Assembly (NCBI GenBank): GCA_037783415.1
Contig: JAZGTN010000168.1
Location: 248,001 to 312,000 of the forward strand
DNA from: Leptasterias polaris
Taxonomy: Eukaryota > Echinodermata > Asteroidea > Forcipulatida > Asteriidae
Length of the DNA: 64,000 bases
Direction: 5' to 3'
Numbering within the stretch: the first letter of the stretch is position 1; every line of letters starts with the position of its first letter. This document shows, one piece after another, positions 31,901 to 42,905 of the stretch. Both the position numbers and the translations under genes were made by a program. Below the pieces are notes generated by a model. That model was given only the letters and a program-made list of their open reading frames with translations, searched no databases and was not told the DNA's origin.

Positions 31901-34763
31901 GTGTCCTTAAGCAAGGCGCTTTATTAAGGAGGAAAGAGCCAGACTACAAGTTTGCCAGTTTTGTAGAACTTTAAAACTTTCTAAAATATGGGTAAAATAA
32001 AATCTTCGAAAGAATGGTGCCAAGTTGAAGTGAAAAATGTAGTCTTTTCGTAGACCCCAACCCCCCCCCCCCCAAAAAAAAAAAAGAATGCGGCTTCAAA
32101 AAAGAATTAGGGCTGGGACGATCAAATAGTGTTTGTTTTTGGCTTTGAATTGAAGTCTTGGTCAAAGTTTTTGTATTAAGTCTAGGGCTGTTCCCCACAA
32201 GCCTTGGTTTATATTAGTATCATTATCATTTTTAGTATCATTATCCTTGGTCATGTTTACTATTTACTTGTATTGTATTACAACATTTTTGTCCAAATGA
32301 TTCTGTCTTTTCTTGTTTTGAGTACAGAATATAAATGTTGCATTGAATTGAATTGAAAAAAAACAGTACTTTGGCCTACTAAAAGCAATAAATACACCAT
32401 TAGTGTTTTTGACTGAGTGACAAAATTTACAACACCATGAGGACCAAAATACAAACAGCTGAGCTGGCATTACCATGCACAAAGTTGAAGGTAGCCCTAA
32501 ACACTAAGCACATCTGCAAGGACATTGTTGTTGCTGGCAGTCTGCCAATATTTACCCAGTGGGCGTTGTCATGCAACCCTGAGCTCTGATTGGCTGCATA
32601 TGGGGGGTGTGTGAGTACGTCAATGCATTATGAATGGCACATAAATGCATTACCAACTAAGGTCTTGTAAGAAGAATGTCACTCTATATCAATGACCTAT
32701 ATTACATGTAATTGTTTGTGGAGTGGATTGTCTACGCACAAAACCTCACGTAGGCAGGATAAATTTGTATACATTATAAATTAACTGCTCTCAGTGTGCA
32801 GTTTATACACATTTTAGTAAACAACATGAGATAAAAACATCATCAATAACATGATCTACATATGTACAGTGCACTTGCAAAACAATTATTTTCACATATA
32901 AATATTCCCTGTCTGGTATTTTCAGCCCACTATGTACAATATGTCACCATTCTTTGAAAAAATCTACAAATTGTGAAAAATAATTGGAAAATTAGGAATA
33001 CTTTTGTAAATTCATATTATGACAAATTTTTTTTTAAACAAAGTTTAGAAATGAGAGGAAATTAAAGACATAAAATCAAATTTGTTTGTTTTGAACACTA
33101 CACTGCAAATAGCATACATGTATCTTCAGACTTTTCCCAAATCTCAGCCTAGGCTCTGTCTCTGGCTTCAGGCATTGTTTGATGTTGGAAACAGATTTTA
33201 AAATGTACACTACTTCAAAATTGAGCACACAGCCCAAGCCCAAGTCTGGAGCCCAAGCCCAAGTCTGGAGCCCAAGCCAAGATTTGGGAAAAAGGCCATG
33301 TCAGTGGTACAAGAAGTTCACCTAATGTATACAACAAGATACACGGATCTAGTATTATACATACGTAGTGAACATACGTGTAGGTTGTGGTACCCAGCAC
33401 TATCTATTCTACCCTACTGGTAGCCTCACTAGCCTTTGAATTTTTGACTTGAAAAAGGGACTGGCCGAGAATACAGTGCTTGTCAAACATCGTGTCAAAA
33501 CCAAAATAATATTCTTTAACCCATTATGCAATTATTGCATACATTTACATAAATGGTACTAAAATACTCTGTGTTAGTGTTGTTGGTGGTATTGTGGTGG
33601 TGGTGGTTGTGGTGGTGTTGGTTGTAGTGTTAGTGGTGGTTTTGGGGGTGGGAGTTATTTCACTACATGTATTATGTAGTTATTTCAGTTCACAACATTG
33701 TTGCAGGCCACTCTTTCTCTGGTATACATGTACATACTATGAGGAAAAGGTACAATGTAAATTTGAATTGGAAATTTGCAAAGGGCACCACAGCAAAAGC
33801 ATACATGTATGTAGTAAACTTAGTACCTTGGTACGGTCATTGACAATAAACCAAAATGGAGTACTAGTAGTACACTCAAATACTGTGTGGTAAAGCTAAC
33901 CAACGGCTCTATTTCCTCAGAAAATTAAAAGAGTTTAATGTAGATACTGTATCTTGGTTCTTTTTTATCAGTCTTTGATTCAAAGCGTTCTTGTACTTTT
34001 AGTTTTATCTGTAATTTTGGGAATCTATCAAAAGAAAATGTCCACAAATTGGAAGACCTAGGAAGATTGCTCAGCATAAGTCGTAAAGACCTTCCCTCAA
34101 TAAGTTCTCTCTATGACAAACAGGTTCTGTTAAAAGTTCATAAAATAATGCATGACCCCTCACACCCTGAAATCATGATATTTTCTTTTTGTTCTACCAA
34201 CAGAAAACCTTCTGTGTTCATTTTTATAAACACTTGATTTCTAGTCTAGTTATCAATTCATTGTTATTTAATATTCCATTTTTACTCATTTATTTATTTC
34301 TACTAATTTTAGTATTACTAATTAATAGTACTTTGGGGGCCTATAATTAAGTAATTAATTAATAATTTTTATGTTGACTATCAATTAATAAAAATCATGG
34401 ATTGTCAGACTAAAATGAATAAATCAAAATGACAATAATTAATATTAAAAATAATAAAATAATACTGGGAACACTTCCACATGACCGCCAATTGTTCATT
34501 ATTATGAGTGTGACCAAATGTCCAGAACAGCAGAATCCAGACATAATGAAGTTTTCGATCACACACACAACAATATATATGAGAAAGTGGCGGTCAGTGG
34601 CACCTTTTTCCCATCATAATTCATGCGGGTTAAAACTCAAAAACTCACCGAAATCCAGGAACTGTTTCATCGACAAAGGAGACGGCGAAAACTTCGAGAA
34701 ATGTTCCATTTGTGAGGGAAGACTTTTTAGAGTATTTAACAGAAAAATCGTCAAACGAACCAT
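18205..34763 (-). CDS. PDK: Pyruvate dehydrogenase kinase, mitochondrial, 12 exons
   Basis: Mitochondrial matrix kinase that phosphorylates the E1-alpha subunit of pyruvate dehydrogenase and so shuts off pyruvate oxidation. Exons in transcript order: 34649-34763, 31688-31829, 30818-30886, 28470-28533, 27933-28053, 23314-23400, 22932-23009, 22669-22745, 21889-21990, 21316-21429, 20085-20198, 18205-18369. These give 415 residues with every phase closed (family about 406-436). The N-terminal helical domain has [19 protein letters not shown] (21-39) and FLRQELPVR (51-59). RNRH ends at His121, the family's conserved histidine. The GHKL ATPase domain has the N-box with Glu248 and Asn252 ([13 protein letters not shown]), the G1 box DEGGG (288-292) and the G2 box GYGYGLP (325-331). 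The usual C-terminal DW motif is Glu390-Trp391. The ATG has a purine at -3 and G at +4. It resembles PDK rather than BCKDK. Whether it corresponds to one vertebrate paralogue cannot be told. Large introns (2.8 and 4.5 kb) carry transposon relics. Confidence 0.96.
18614..18975. mobile_element. MITE family CTGTATACGTTTGGTAAT, copy 1
   Basis: Ends are inverted repeats of about 25 bp (GCTGTATACATTTGGTAAT left, ATTACCAAACGTATACAGAC right). It shares GGTGGTCACGTTTTTGAGAT, ATCACCGAAAAACCGGAGC, and AAAGTGATATA with the copy at 47044. It contains a perfect 34-bp palindrome at 18778-18811 centred on GGCC. It lies in the last PDK intron. Confidence 0.8.
19261..19548. repeat. 41-bp satellite, 7 nearly identical copies
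   Basis: Units (TAGATTTATCTATCAGACAT, then CTATTAAGAATGTCCCTCATT) begin at 19261, 19302, 19343, 19384, 19425, 19466 and 19507. Copies are virtually identical, implying recent expansion. Last PDK intron. Confidence 0.95.
19912..20060. repeat. Short copy of the AAACGTCAGGC repeat family
   Basis: TAGCTGTTGCAAACTGCTTA (complement of the 3' end of the other copies), AGCCTGACATTTCAACCC and GAGAAAGACTCTGCCAGAG, GGAAACGTCAGGCTATTAAC. The two halves form an inverted arrangement. It stands about 25 bp from the PDK exon-11 donor. Confidence 0.6.
21511..21745. repeat. CCCAATTTCAT repeat family, diverged copy
   Basis: GGGCCAATTTCATAAACC, then TTTCTTTGCTAAGCAAAC, GGGGCACCAGTCACAACAAT, GTAAACTTTATAGAATTTTG and GCTGGTTCTTG. 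These blocks are shared with 42800-42905 and 53512-53690. PDK intron 9. Confidence 0.55.
23097..23155 (+). repeat. tRNA-derived SINE head, truncated
   Basis: GTGACCGCCAACATAGGGCT followed by AGATAGCTCAGTGGGTAGAG, the same leader and A box as 16822-16918. The B-box part is missing. PDK intron 6. Confidence 0.6.
23842..23945 (+). repeat. 3' fragment of the 3185-type SINE
   Basis: CCCTGTAAACTCTTATAAGG, TGCTGCATTAATGGGTCTCA and TACTTCAAAAAC parallel the 3' body of the SINE at 3185-3575. PDK intron 5. Confidence 0.45.
24325..25801. mobile_element. TIR DNA transposon, 1,477 bp, 6-bp target duplication
   Basis: Perfect 14-bp inverted ends: CAGGGTTCTCCACA at 24325-24338 and its complement at 25788-25801. 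The 6 bp ATGGTC flanks both sides (24319-24324 and 25802-25807). Subterminal TTTTGTCCGGGCGC motifs occur once on the left (about 24347) and four times on the right (about 25690-25765), all in one orientation. The interior is richer in GC and CpG than the host intron. No transposase frame is recognisable, so it is non-autonomous. CAG...CTG ends are hAT-like, but a 6-bp duplication is not the usual 8. PDK intron 5. Confidence 0.85.
27361..27512. mobile_element. Palindromic MITE-like hairpin with about 63-bp arms
   Basis: The left arm 27361-27424 and right arm 27450-27512 are imperfect reverse complements (CGATCCATTAAGCC...GATCACCATT against AATGGTGATC...GGCTTAATGGATCG), with a loop of about 25 bp. 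Each arm holds an ATTGGTCAA/TTGACCAAT box. PDK intron 5. Confidence 0.75.
27556..27800 (-). repeat. Dispersed repeat of the GAAACGTCAGGC family, diverged reverse copy
   Basis: AGCTTTTGCAAACTGCTTAC, GGTATAAATGCAAA and TTTTGACCAGAATAGAGCCT correspond to the reverse complement of the 31240-31606 copy. It stops about 130 bp from PDK exon 5. Confidence 0.5.
28640..28822. repeat. CCCAATTTCAT repeat family, copy
   Basis: GCTTTAAGCAAAACTGAGCA, TTTTGGCTGGTAACCTTATT, CTGGTAAGC and GTGCTTAAGCAGCCCAATG, ending AAACAGGGCCC. PDK intron 3, about 110 bp from exon 4. Confidence 0.55.
31240..31606 (+). repeat. Dispersed repeat of the GAAACGTCAGGC family, copy 3
   Basis: ATTTTGACCATAGCAGAGTC, a CT-rich part, GTTTATGTGTGTTGTGATGT, AAGAGACTCTGCTAGGG, TCGTCAGGCCATTAACTATT, TATACCACACTCACAGGTCC and GCAGTTTGCAACAGCTAATT. 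PDK intron 2. Confidence 0.6.
32200..32356 (+). mobile_element. LINE 3' end remnant
   Basis: ATATAAATGTTGCATTGAATTG, read in two parts, ends in the same (ATTGAATTG) tail as the LINE fragment at 44954-45718. Upstream, TTTACTTGTATTGTATTACA looks like a LINE 3' UTR. No coding part is left. PDK intron 1. Confidence 0.4.
33236..33283. repeat. Short tandem repeat of CCCAAGCCCAAGTCTGGAG
   Basis: Two and a half copies of a 19-bp unit. PDK intron 1. Confidence 0.8.
33580..33656. repeat. Imperfect TGG microsatellite
   Basis: G/T-rich run of TGG, TTG and TAG triplets on the plus strand. PDK intron 1. Confidence 0.8.
33895..34240 (+). pseudogene. Non-LTR retrotransposon reverse transcriptase C-terminal relic
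   Basis: Reading across frames, CAACGGCTCTATTTCCTCAG gives [14 protein letters not shown], then IQSVL, then DPSHPEI and [11 protein letters not shown]. These match the order of the C-terminal region of animal LINE reverse transcriptases (QRL.FLRKL, IQSVL, DPSHPL, RTNR...SFI). Frameshifts and stops break it. PDK intron 1. Confidence 0.6.
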
Positions 34764-35606
34764 ACTGATTACTGTGGCTGTCCTTTCTCTATGCTGTGAC
34801 TGTGTGAGGTCGAGGATGACCAACGAACCGAAGTGAACGGAGGTTTCCCACGACGGGTAAAAATTGTGTTGTAAACGGCTCACACTGCCTGGTGGTTGGT
34901 ACTGCTCTTCCCTGCTCTGTACTGTACTGTGTACTGGTTTCGGTTTGTTGTTGAATTGGCGGGACACTACGACTGAGTACGAACTGACTTGGCACACTGT
35001 TTTCTATCTACAGCTCAAAATTATTGTTCTTTAGCTACTTTGTCAGTGTGCTCACTACTACCATACTACTGGCTGATTCCAGATCAATCGAGTAGCATGG
35101 TGGTGATCACTAAAAATAGAAGATTGTTAGAACTCAAAGTTCAGGCCAATCCAACTGCGAAATGTTGTGAATGTTGCCACATTGATGATCGTGTGGTGAA
35201 CGTGACGTGTATGTAGTAGGCCGCTCTGAACGGAAAATCACCGTGGAAAATCACCAACAATAAACCTCGTCCCCACAATAGCTCGATCTCATTGACAGAA
35301 AGATTCAGAAACTTAAAGAACCTGAAAACAAGGATAACATTACGGTGACACAACCGGAAGTGGATTTTTTCAACTTTGAACTTCTTAGGCATTTGTATCA
35401 ACTTTGACCTTTGCTAATGCATTTCGGGAAAGTCATGCGCAATCAGCTCCGAAATCCTCCTGCCGACACTCTCTCGCATGCACGACGTCCGTCGAATCAC
35501 GTTGTAACCAAAAATACTGCATCTGGTAAGGAACTTCTGTTTACAAATTCTCTTTTTTTTCTTCAGATATTAATCCTTTTTGAGGGATACACAGGCTGGA
35601 CGAACC
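34764..35606. promoter_or_regulatory. Shared PDK/CDV3 intergenic region, likely bidirectional promoter
   Basis: Only 843 bp separate the PDK start codon (minus) and the CDV3 start codon (plus). No repeat family and no convincing ORF lies here; the PDK frame stays open upstream but has no further ATG. A head-to-head pair this tight usually shares a promoter. I see no clear TATA box; transcription starts are unknown. Confidence 0.5.
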
Positions 35607-38600
35607 ATGAGTGATGAAAAGTCTTTAGAGGACTTCTTCGCGAAGAAGGATAAGAGCAAGAAAAGTAAAAAAAGTAAAAATAAATTTGCGAAAAGCACGA
35701 CGGAAGAGATTGCAAAAAGACTCACCGAAGCTGACCTAAAGAAAGAGAGGAAGGAGAAAGAGAAGGAAAAGCCGCCACCTCCGAAGGAAACAGATGACAA
35801 AGCAGACAAACCAAAAGACATAATAGGGGTGAGGTTTGTCTCTTAGTCATAGTCTTAGAATACGAAGATTTGATATTCTGTTTGATTATTCTTGATGTGA
35901 CATATGTTGTTAGATTTCCACTCGGAGTCGAGAGTGTAGGGCCTACTCCCTTTTGGTTTTGCATTGTTGTGGCTCCTCATCAATCATGTGTCAATGCATA
36001 GTTTTTACTCTACCTTTGTTAGAGGCGGTATTGCGCAATATATTGTTGTTTAATCACACGGACCATTGCCACAGTTGTTGTATCGGCTGAAATTGTGATT
36101 TGCGTATCATTTTACCAGCAAATTTAATTGTTCTCAATCTGAGAAGGCTTACTTTTGAAACATTACATAAACATAGCCTAGTCTATCTTATGAAAATTTT
36201 GAAAAACAGAGTACAGTGGTTTAAATAGTTTTTATTGACCCAATTGGTACGTACCACTACCACTACCAGGCCTACAATCTAGAAATATAGAAACTTTTGT
36301 GGTAACACCATCTCTCTCTTAAATCATTTGTGGTGGTTCTGAAAAGAAGTTCACGTTTCAGTCAGTTGCGCTGATCATCTTCAGGAGAAAAGCAAGGTCT
36401 CTTTATTATGTTGAATATTAAAACAATTATCTTTGATTTCACTGGAAAAATAAATAAATATTATTAATTTTAATTTTTTCAATTAGGATGAAGATGACTG
36501 GCAAGATAATGAGGAAAAAGAAAAGGACTACAGTGGGTTAAAAATCCAGTTACAAATCAGGTAAAACTGACATGCAGACAGTCACGCAACTGCATTATTT
36601 GATCTCCATATTGATATCATTTGGGTTTGTTCAATACGTGTTGATAATGATGATAATGTTTGCATCTTATTTTTTCCTTAACATAAAAGACCTCTTGCAC
36701 TGGCTGCCATCATTGATGTCGAACAATGGAAACGTGTACACACTATGCACGACTCTCAGCTAATGATAGCTCTTCATGCATGCACGTTTCATCAACAATG
36801 GCAAAATGCAAAGGGTCTATATAGCAGGGTCTATATAGTGTTGCAGGTCTGGAAGAACACGGAGGCCATGAAGGCTGTGGCTTCTGGTGACCTTGTCTGG
36901 CTGGGCCTTGGTGACCCTTCAAAAGTTTCCTGTAGACTTAAAAGATTTTCCAATGACAGTGCAGTTCGTAAATTGAAAATGACCTTACCCTCTTGTAGAT
37001 AAAATCTAGGACTATGTCTTTTCTTTGCTTAGTATCTCTAGGTCAGACTCTAGCCAAACGTTGTAGATTATGTTTGTAATCCGGTTGATTTATTTTTGCT
37101 CTCAAGAATAGTGCAGACCTAGAATTTCATCTTCGACAGGGCAAGGTCATTTTAATTTTACAAAGGGAACATCCAATTGATGTGAAAGTTTTGAAGGGGA
37201 GCCAAGGCTAAGACCAGGGGGGAAACAGAGGCCATTGCCTCCGTGGCTGGCCTCTGTGTAATTATAGGCCTAATATTGTATGTATAAGATATGTTTGTGT
37301 CAACATTTGTTTTGATCTTATACTGTTTTCCTCCCAAGCCAGCAGGACCAGAGTAGCCAAGCACTTCATGAGGGTGCCAGCCAGTATCACTGGTTCATAC
37401 CTGTATACCATTTGTTTTTCTTTCAACACTGTAATTCTTATTAAACTTGTATTTATGATCCTGTACCAAGTTGTGGGAAGCAATGAGCTCGGACCACAGG
37501 TGTGTTGTATGTTGCAAAACTGTCTAGGTCACAATACAACTAGACTTTGTTTTTCTCCCTTGTATATTTGACTAACCAGCATTTTTTAATGTATATTTTT
37601 AATAGCCCATGATGATTTTTGAGTGATATTTGTGTGTGAAATAAATAGATTTTACACAAGTTGGATGTTACCAACATGCACGTTTTTTTTTTTTTTGCAA
37701 AGGTTATGTACTTGAGCACATTTGCCAAGTCATCAGAATGTAGTTGCAATTCCAGCCTTGCTAAGCTATGTTATTTGTGTCTTTGAAAAGAGTAATTAAT
37801 TAACCATGGTGTATAAATCGAAACAAGTGAGCATAGAATGTTGTTGTGTTTAATTATCATTGGGGATCAGGTTGACTTTTCTTGCCCTGACTTTTCATCT
37901 CTCTGGTCCCCGGTTTGAATCCTGCCGCGGACTGGAGCCTTGCATGTGGATTGGATTTTTTATTACATGATTGGGGGTTTACCTCCCACTCTTCATCATA
38001 TTCTTTTCACAGGTACATGATCTTTAGGCCTAAGGGTTACAGTGCTAGTCACTTTTTAGGATCCCTTGGTTTCCTTTCCAGAAATTTTTTATTATTAATA
38101 AACAATAATTGTTAAAGGTAGGGACATCGTTTTGTAACATGTAAAAACTGAATTTTCTTCATTACCTTCTTTTCACACTGTATCTTTAGGCCTAATTGTT
38201 ACATTGCTAGTCAATTGTCAGGGTCCCTTCGTTTCATTACCAGAAAGTTGTTGATAACAAATAATAATTTGTAAAGGTAGTATGATCATCGTTTTTTTTT
38301 TTTTTTTTCAACGTATGCTGATTTATAGGCAAAGCTTACTTGTTATAAAGATGTTAATGGTATTAAGCATTCCATGAAGTTATTTCATCTGATGCATGCA
38401 TGAATCGTTTCTCAAATTTCTGAGGGTTGTTGTCCCTTCTTGGAGTATGCTGCGGCGAGAGTCGTGGTTGGTACCCACTGTCAGCTCGCTAAACGTTGAT
38501 GGCTTCGACGTTCTTATGAAAATACCATGACAGTTTTTTGCTATTTTCTCAACAAGTAGAAACTCTATTCAGCTGAAACTTTCAGGACTTTAGTTGTATC

Positions 38601-41204
38601 TAAAGTTGTATCATAAAATCAGCATCACGTGGACAGAAAACAATCTATGACCCTCCTTTGAATAGTTAGTTAAGTTCTAAGTAATTCCTGATGGCCGAGG
38701 ATGGAAATAACACCGGTGAGTTTTGTTGTACTTTATTCTGTGGTCATCATTTTATTGATACAAATGTTATTTTGGTTGATCTTCAGCGCAAACCCTGATC
38801 AAGACGAAGAAGAAGAGGAAGAGGAGGAAGTGGACGAGTTCGGGGAACCAATCAAAAACAAGGGATCTGCGCACAGTGGTCCCTGGAACAAGCTAGAAAC
38901 AGGTAAACATGCAGTAAGGCAGGCATTAATGATCTGATTATTAACCATACTTACTCTTAGCCCATTGAAATTGGGCTTGTATTTTGATTGGTGCAATCTA
39001 AATAAGCACCAGATGTTTGAGGGGGTCTTTTAATGCTGTTCTCTTGACCTTTTGACCATTTTAATTGACTTTGTCTTTACTGGAAATATTTCTCCAGGGA
39101 TTTGTACTGGTGTTAAATTTATAATCTGAGCTTTTCGGGTCATGTCATACCAGGACTCTACAGGCACCTTTACAGTACAGGCAACCAATTACTTGTTGGT
39201 GCAACATGGTCGTATCTTATTAGGATTTGAAACTTTGTGTGGTGGGAGTGCAATCAAGTGAGGTTTACGCTGTTACCATGGACATAAATCTTCTTTTATG
39301 AGTAGTGGTGGTTCTTAGAAGAACCGGTGGTTTTTACAACTCGACATTTTGAAACTGGTGTCACCGCAAACCTCACTTGAAGATCATATCTCCTAAGAAG
39401 CGTTTTGATGTGGAACGCGGGTTTTAGAATGTCAAAAGCTCATATATCTCACTTAAGATAACCCAGATGAACACACAAAGTCAATGGACGCTGAGATATA
39501 AAGCTGATGCTCGGAGCGTTTTCACACAAGATGAGACTTTGTTGCAGAATCGAGTTACAACCTTTTAGCACTAACACATGGATGCTGCATGAAGAAGGAA
39601 CACTAGGGCTTTATATCCCCAAGAAAATGATGTGGAATTTAAACATAGTGTATTTTCATCTTAGACAATGCCTGAAACTGGTTGTCTGTAAATTGCCTGG
39701 TGTGACATGGCCCTTTGATATAAACTTCTTTCTTTTTTCTCTTAAAAAAAAAGAATTTCCAATTCTGTACTTCGTTTTTTGAAAGCATGTGAATGATCTA
39801 TATTTCCAGATCCTGACGATACAGAAACAGTAGCCCCACCACCAAAGCCTGTCGAGCCGGTCGTGGCGTTGCCCAAGGTAGTTGGCGTTGTTGGCGGAAA
39901 GTATGTACCTCCCGGCAAACGTGGTGGCGACTCCGGCAGCACGCCATCAGGTTCGAGCAGATCAACTTACAAGAAGAAGGGAGCTCCACAGATAAACAAC
40001 CAGCAGGAGTTCCCTTCTCTAGCCGCCAGCTCCGATTTAGCCAAACATACGTGAGTTGGACATTTTACTTGTCACCGTCTGAAACGAACTGACGGCATCT
40101 ATAGTTGGAACACTTTTTAAAACACCACTATCCTTCAAAATTTCAGAGTGTTTTCAAATAGTTTTCTTTTAGTGAAAACTTGATTGTTAAACTTGATAAA
40201 TATTTTTTTTCCAAACATTTTACATCCTAACTTAATGAGCAATAAATCAAGTTCATGTTAGCTTTTGAAACTGAAATAACAAAACAGACAAGTTCCGTTT
40301 TCATGAAGTGACACATTCCAATGTATTTCAACACTATGTGTGTGTCACTTTGTAAAAACAGAGGTCCTCGCGTGCGTGCCACACACGAGGTTTGTGTCAG
40401 TTGGTGAAAATGTTTTGTTTTCACATTCGATCTTGGTGTGCACCGCTTTGAAACTTCATGAAAGTGTAGGCCTTGACAAATACTATATAAACATGCAAAA
40501 AACTGGAGAAAAACAAATGATTTGGTACAGGCCTGGGATTTGTCAGAATATTTTCCATGATTTCAGAATATTTTCCATAGATCATCCTTTGCCATCAAAC
40601 TTTCGTGACTATGTTAACTTTTTTCAAAGTGTCTCATTTTCCACTTGTAGTGATGTAGAGAGTCTATGAATCCATTATATTAAGACCCTGGCCCAATGCA
40701 CATAAAGTAGCTAAGCAGTAAAGCACAACGAAATTTATACTTACCAGAATAAGGTTACCAGCCAAAATAGTATGTCACATGTACCATCTGTGACGGGTAT
40801 CCTGCTAACATGTATCCTTGCTTAGCAGACAGGTTTTAAGCAAAACTTTGTGCTTAAGCAGCTTCATGAAATTGGGCCTGGATGTTCAGGGAGTTTTGTA
40901 TCTTGAACAAGAAAAGAGTGTTAGCCATTTTCAGGATTTTTTAATTTTTGTACAAGCACTGCAGTTGAATAATCTCAACTCACTAGAAAATGTTAGCAAA
41001 AGAACCACATCAAAAGTTGTACTAAACATTTCATTATTCCATTTCCTCTCTTGCTCTCTCTCTCTCTCTCTCTCCTGCAGGGACAAGAACTCGGACAAGA
41101 ACTTTGAGAAGGTAACAAGAGGAGGCCCCAGCATACCCAACGATGGAGGTCAAGGACCAAAACTGGATCTTGGAAATCGCTATGCTGCCCTGGAGCAAAA
41201 CTGA
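35607..41204 (+). CDS. CDV3: CDV3 homologue, 5 exons
   Basis: Homologue of the carnitine-deficiency-associated CDV3 family, a small charged, probably disordered cytoplasmic protein whose biochemical role is not settled. Exons: 35607-35828, 36487-36560, 38787-38902, 39810-40050, 41081-41204; all GT-AG, phases close, 258 residues. The family signature is clear along its length: an N-terminal LEDFFAKKDK followed by a Lys-rich stretch, DEDDW...KDYSGL in exon 2, an eight-Glu run and SGPWNK in exon 3, YVPPGKR and QEFPSL in exon 4, and the C-terminal KLDLGNRYAALE in exon 5. The ATG at 35607 has A at -3; an in-frame TTG upstream was ignored. Exon 5 follows a long CT tract that serves as the polypyrimidine tract. 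The gene is head-to-head with PDK, 843 bp between start codons. Confidence 0.95.
37990..38290. repeat. Diverged tandem duplication, about 130-bp copies
   Basis: TTCTTTTCACA, TCTTTAGGCCTAAGGGTTAC, GTGCTAGTCA, TCCCTTGGTTTC, CCAGAAA and TTGTTAAAGGTAG at 37990-38120 recur with substitutions at 38157-38290. A B-box-like GGTTTGAATCCTGCC lies just upstream (37911), hinting at a SINE. CDV3 intron 2. Confidence 0.6.
38385..38650. repeat. AATCGTTTCTCA dispersed repeat, copy 1
   Basis: TGCATGAATCGTTTCTCAAA, TTTCTGAGGGTTG, GGTTGGTACCCACTGTCAGC, TCGCTAAACG, TTCGACGTTCTTATGAAAAT and AAATCAGCATCACGT. Relatives at 45719-45990 and 59820-60100. CDV3 intron 2, about 140 bp before exon 3. Confidence 0.7.
40688..40882. 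mobile_element. CCCAATTTCAT family, TIR-bounded copy (MITE-like)
   Basis: About 195 bp bounded by GGCCCAAT and ATTGGGCC. Inside are TACTTACCAGAATAAGGTTA, CCAGCCAAAATA, GTGCTTAAGCAGC and TTCATGAAATTGGGCC. Its near symmetry suggests a small inverted-repeat element. CDV3 intron 4. Confidence 0.65.
41050..41080 (+). promoter_or_regulatory. CT-repeat polypyrimidine tract before CDV3 exon 5
   Basis: A (CT)n microsatellite followed by CCTGCAG directly precedes exon 5 and serves as the 3' splice signal, so its length may vary between individuals. Confidence 0.7.
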
Positions 41205-41250
41205 ATAGGAGAGCTTTATAACGCTTTAACTCCGGGGAAAACAAAAAAGT

Positions 41251-41256
41251 AATAAA
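41251..41256 (+). terminator. Candidate CDV3 poly(A) signal
   Basis: AATAAA 47 bp after the CDV3 stop codon. It is close to the stop, so a longer UTR using a later signal is also possible. Confidence 0.35.
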
Positions 41257-42799
41257 CAAACTTGTCATGTAATGAATCATGCACACACTAAATTGAGAAA
41301 ACTTGTACAAGAAACTTCCAAGTAGACCGTGGAGGAATACACTACCATGATGTCATAGGAAGGTTGCAGTAATTTTCGTGAGCAAGAAAAAATATCTTCA
41401 GAGAAGAGATTTGTGTTATCGAGAATGTGTGCAACGCTTTGTGCAAGGAGTTTGGGGGGGGGGGGGGGGGGTAATGTGTAGCTTTGGATGGGTACAGTAT
41501 GGATGTTGTGAAATGATGGCTTGAGAGAACTGCCCTACATGTATGTACCCGCCGTCTGGGATGAGTTTCATCTCAAGAGATGTTTTGTACATGCTGAACA
41601 ACACCCTCTCTTGTGGGCGGATGAATTTCACACATAAATTTACCTCAGAGACAACTTCTTACACGCCAAGTCGATGTCACACATGAGTATTACATGTTTT
41701 TATTAAAACGAGTGTCAACGCTGAGCGGATACGCACGTCAAAATGCATGTTATAGTCATTCGATTCATTGGAATAACAACGATCGGACAGTTTTGTTTTA
41801 TTACAATTGGGGATGGATTGACCGCAAGGATGTCACTTTTTTGGAGAGTAGGCCTACAGCTCCAGATTCAGAGAGGCACACCAATATCCCTGTTCAAGAC
41901 ATCCACAAATTCACAAGATGTCAAAAAGGAATCCACAGAGTAATATTCTCCCCTCTTTTTTGAAAAGCGAGCCGTCACTCTATGCAGGAATGGGGTCTAG
42001 TTTAGCCCTTATGCACATCATTTGAGTAGGGTGGGAGCCTTTGGCTAGAGGTCAATAGAAGGTTGCTCACTGCCCCATTTGTACGAAGATGTGCGTGTTC
42101 ATTGTTTCATCATCGTTCTATCTCCAAGATGGCGGCATGATGACGTCATTGCATAAGGTCCATTCTTGTTATTCATGAAGTGCAGATCTTCTAGCAGAGT
42201 TTAAGTGCACCACCCAGCAGTTGTGATTGCAGTCCTCCCCCCCCCCAAAAAAAGAAAAAAATCCACCTTGCATGCCCAGAATTTTGTAAGCAATTGGCAT
42301 TTACCAAATATATGTGCTGGCACCCACCTAGCATATCAAAATCTCAGATTGTGTTGTTTTTTGTTTTTATCAACGGCACTAAAATAAAAGGAGAAACCAG
42401 CTGAGAAGTTGCAAGCCTGCGAGAATTGAGAAACTTGTAAAGAAATTAATTGAATCGATCGTGTTGACATGCGACTTGATTTGTGGGTTCCACCGAACAG
42501 GAAATGGATATTAATGTGGGTGTGGTTGAAAGCAGGGACTTGTTCTGTCCAACCTTCCCTAAAAGTTGTGATACATGTGGTTCTGGGAATAATTCTGACA
42601 ATCTTGGCATAAATCACTTACTAACAAATGAACTGATCGCACATGTGTTGGTACTTTTCAACTTGCCGGTTAAACAGCGTCAGGTACCGTCACTAAGCAA
42701 GTTCTGGTTTAATGGTAAACTTTGAATTCCTCAAGACTGCAAAGTCGGTATTGCTGTGTCATGTGGTTTGTGGCAAACTATGTCAAGCAACCTCCAGGA

Positions 42800-42905
42800 T
42801 GCAATTTTATCAAGCTGTTTAGCAGAGAATGCTGCTGAGCAAATTTCTTTGCTAAGCAACAAATTTGCAGGGCACCAGTCGCAACAATGTAAACTTTATA
42901 GAAAG
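42800..42905. repeat. CCCAATTTCAT family, partial copy
   Basis: CAAATTTCTTTGCTAAGCAA, CAGGGCACCAGTCGCAACAA and TGTAAACTTTATAGAAAG, shared with 21511-21745 and 53512-53690. Confidence 0.5.

Noticed and set aside
34614..34997. 127-codon minus-strand frame around PDK exon 1, read as a longer protein
   Set aside because: Only the part from the ATG at 34763 to the donor at 34649 matches PDK. The upstream stretch has no ATG and is most likely 5' UTR or promoter.
38799..38996. Poly-Ser frame on the minus strand
   Set aside because: Shadow of the poly-Glu run in CDV3 exon 3.
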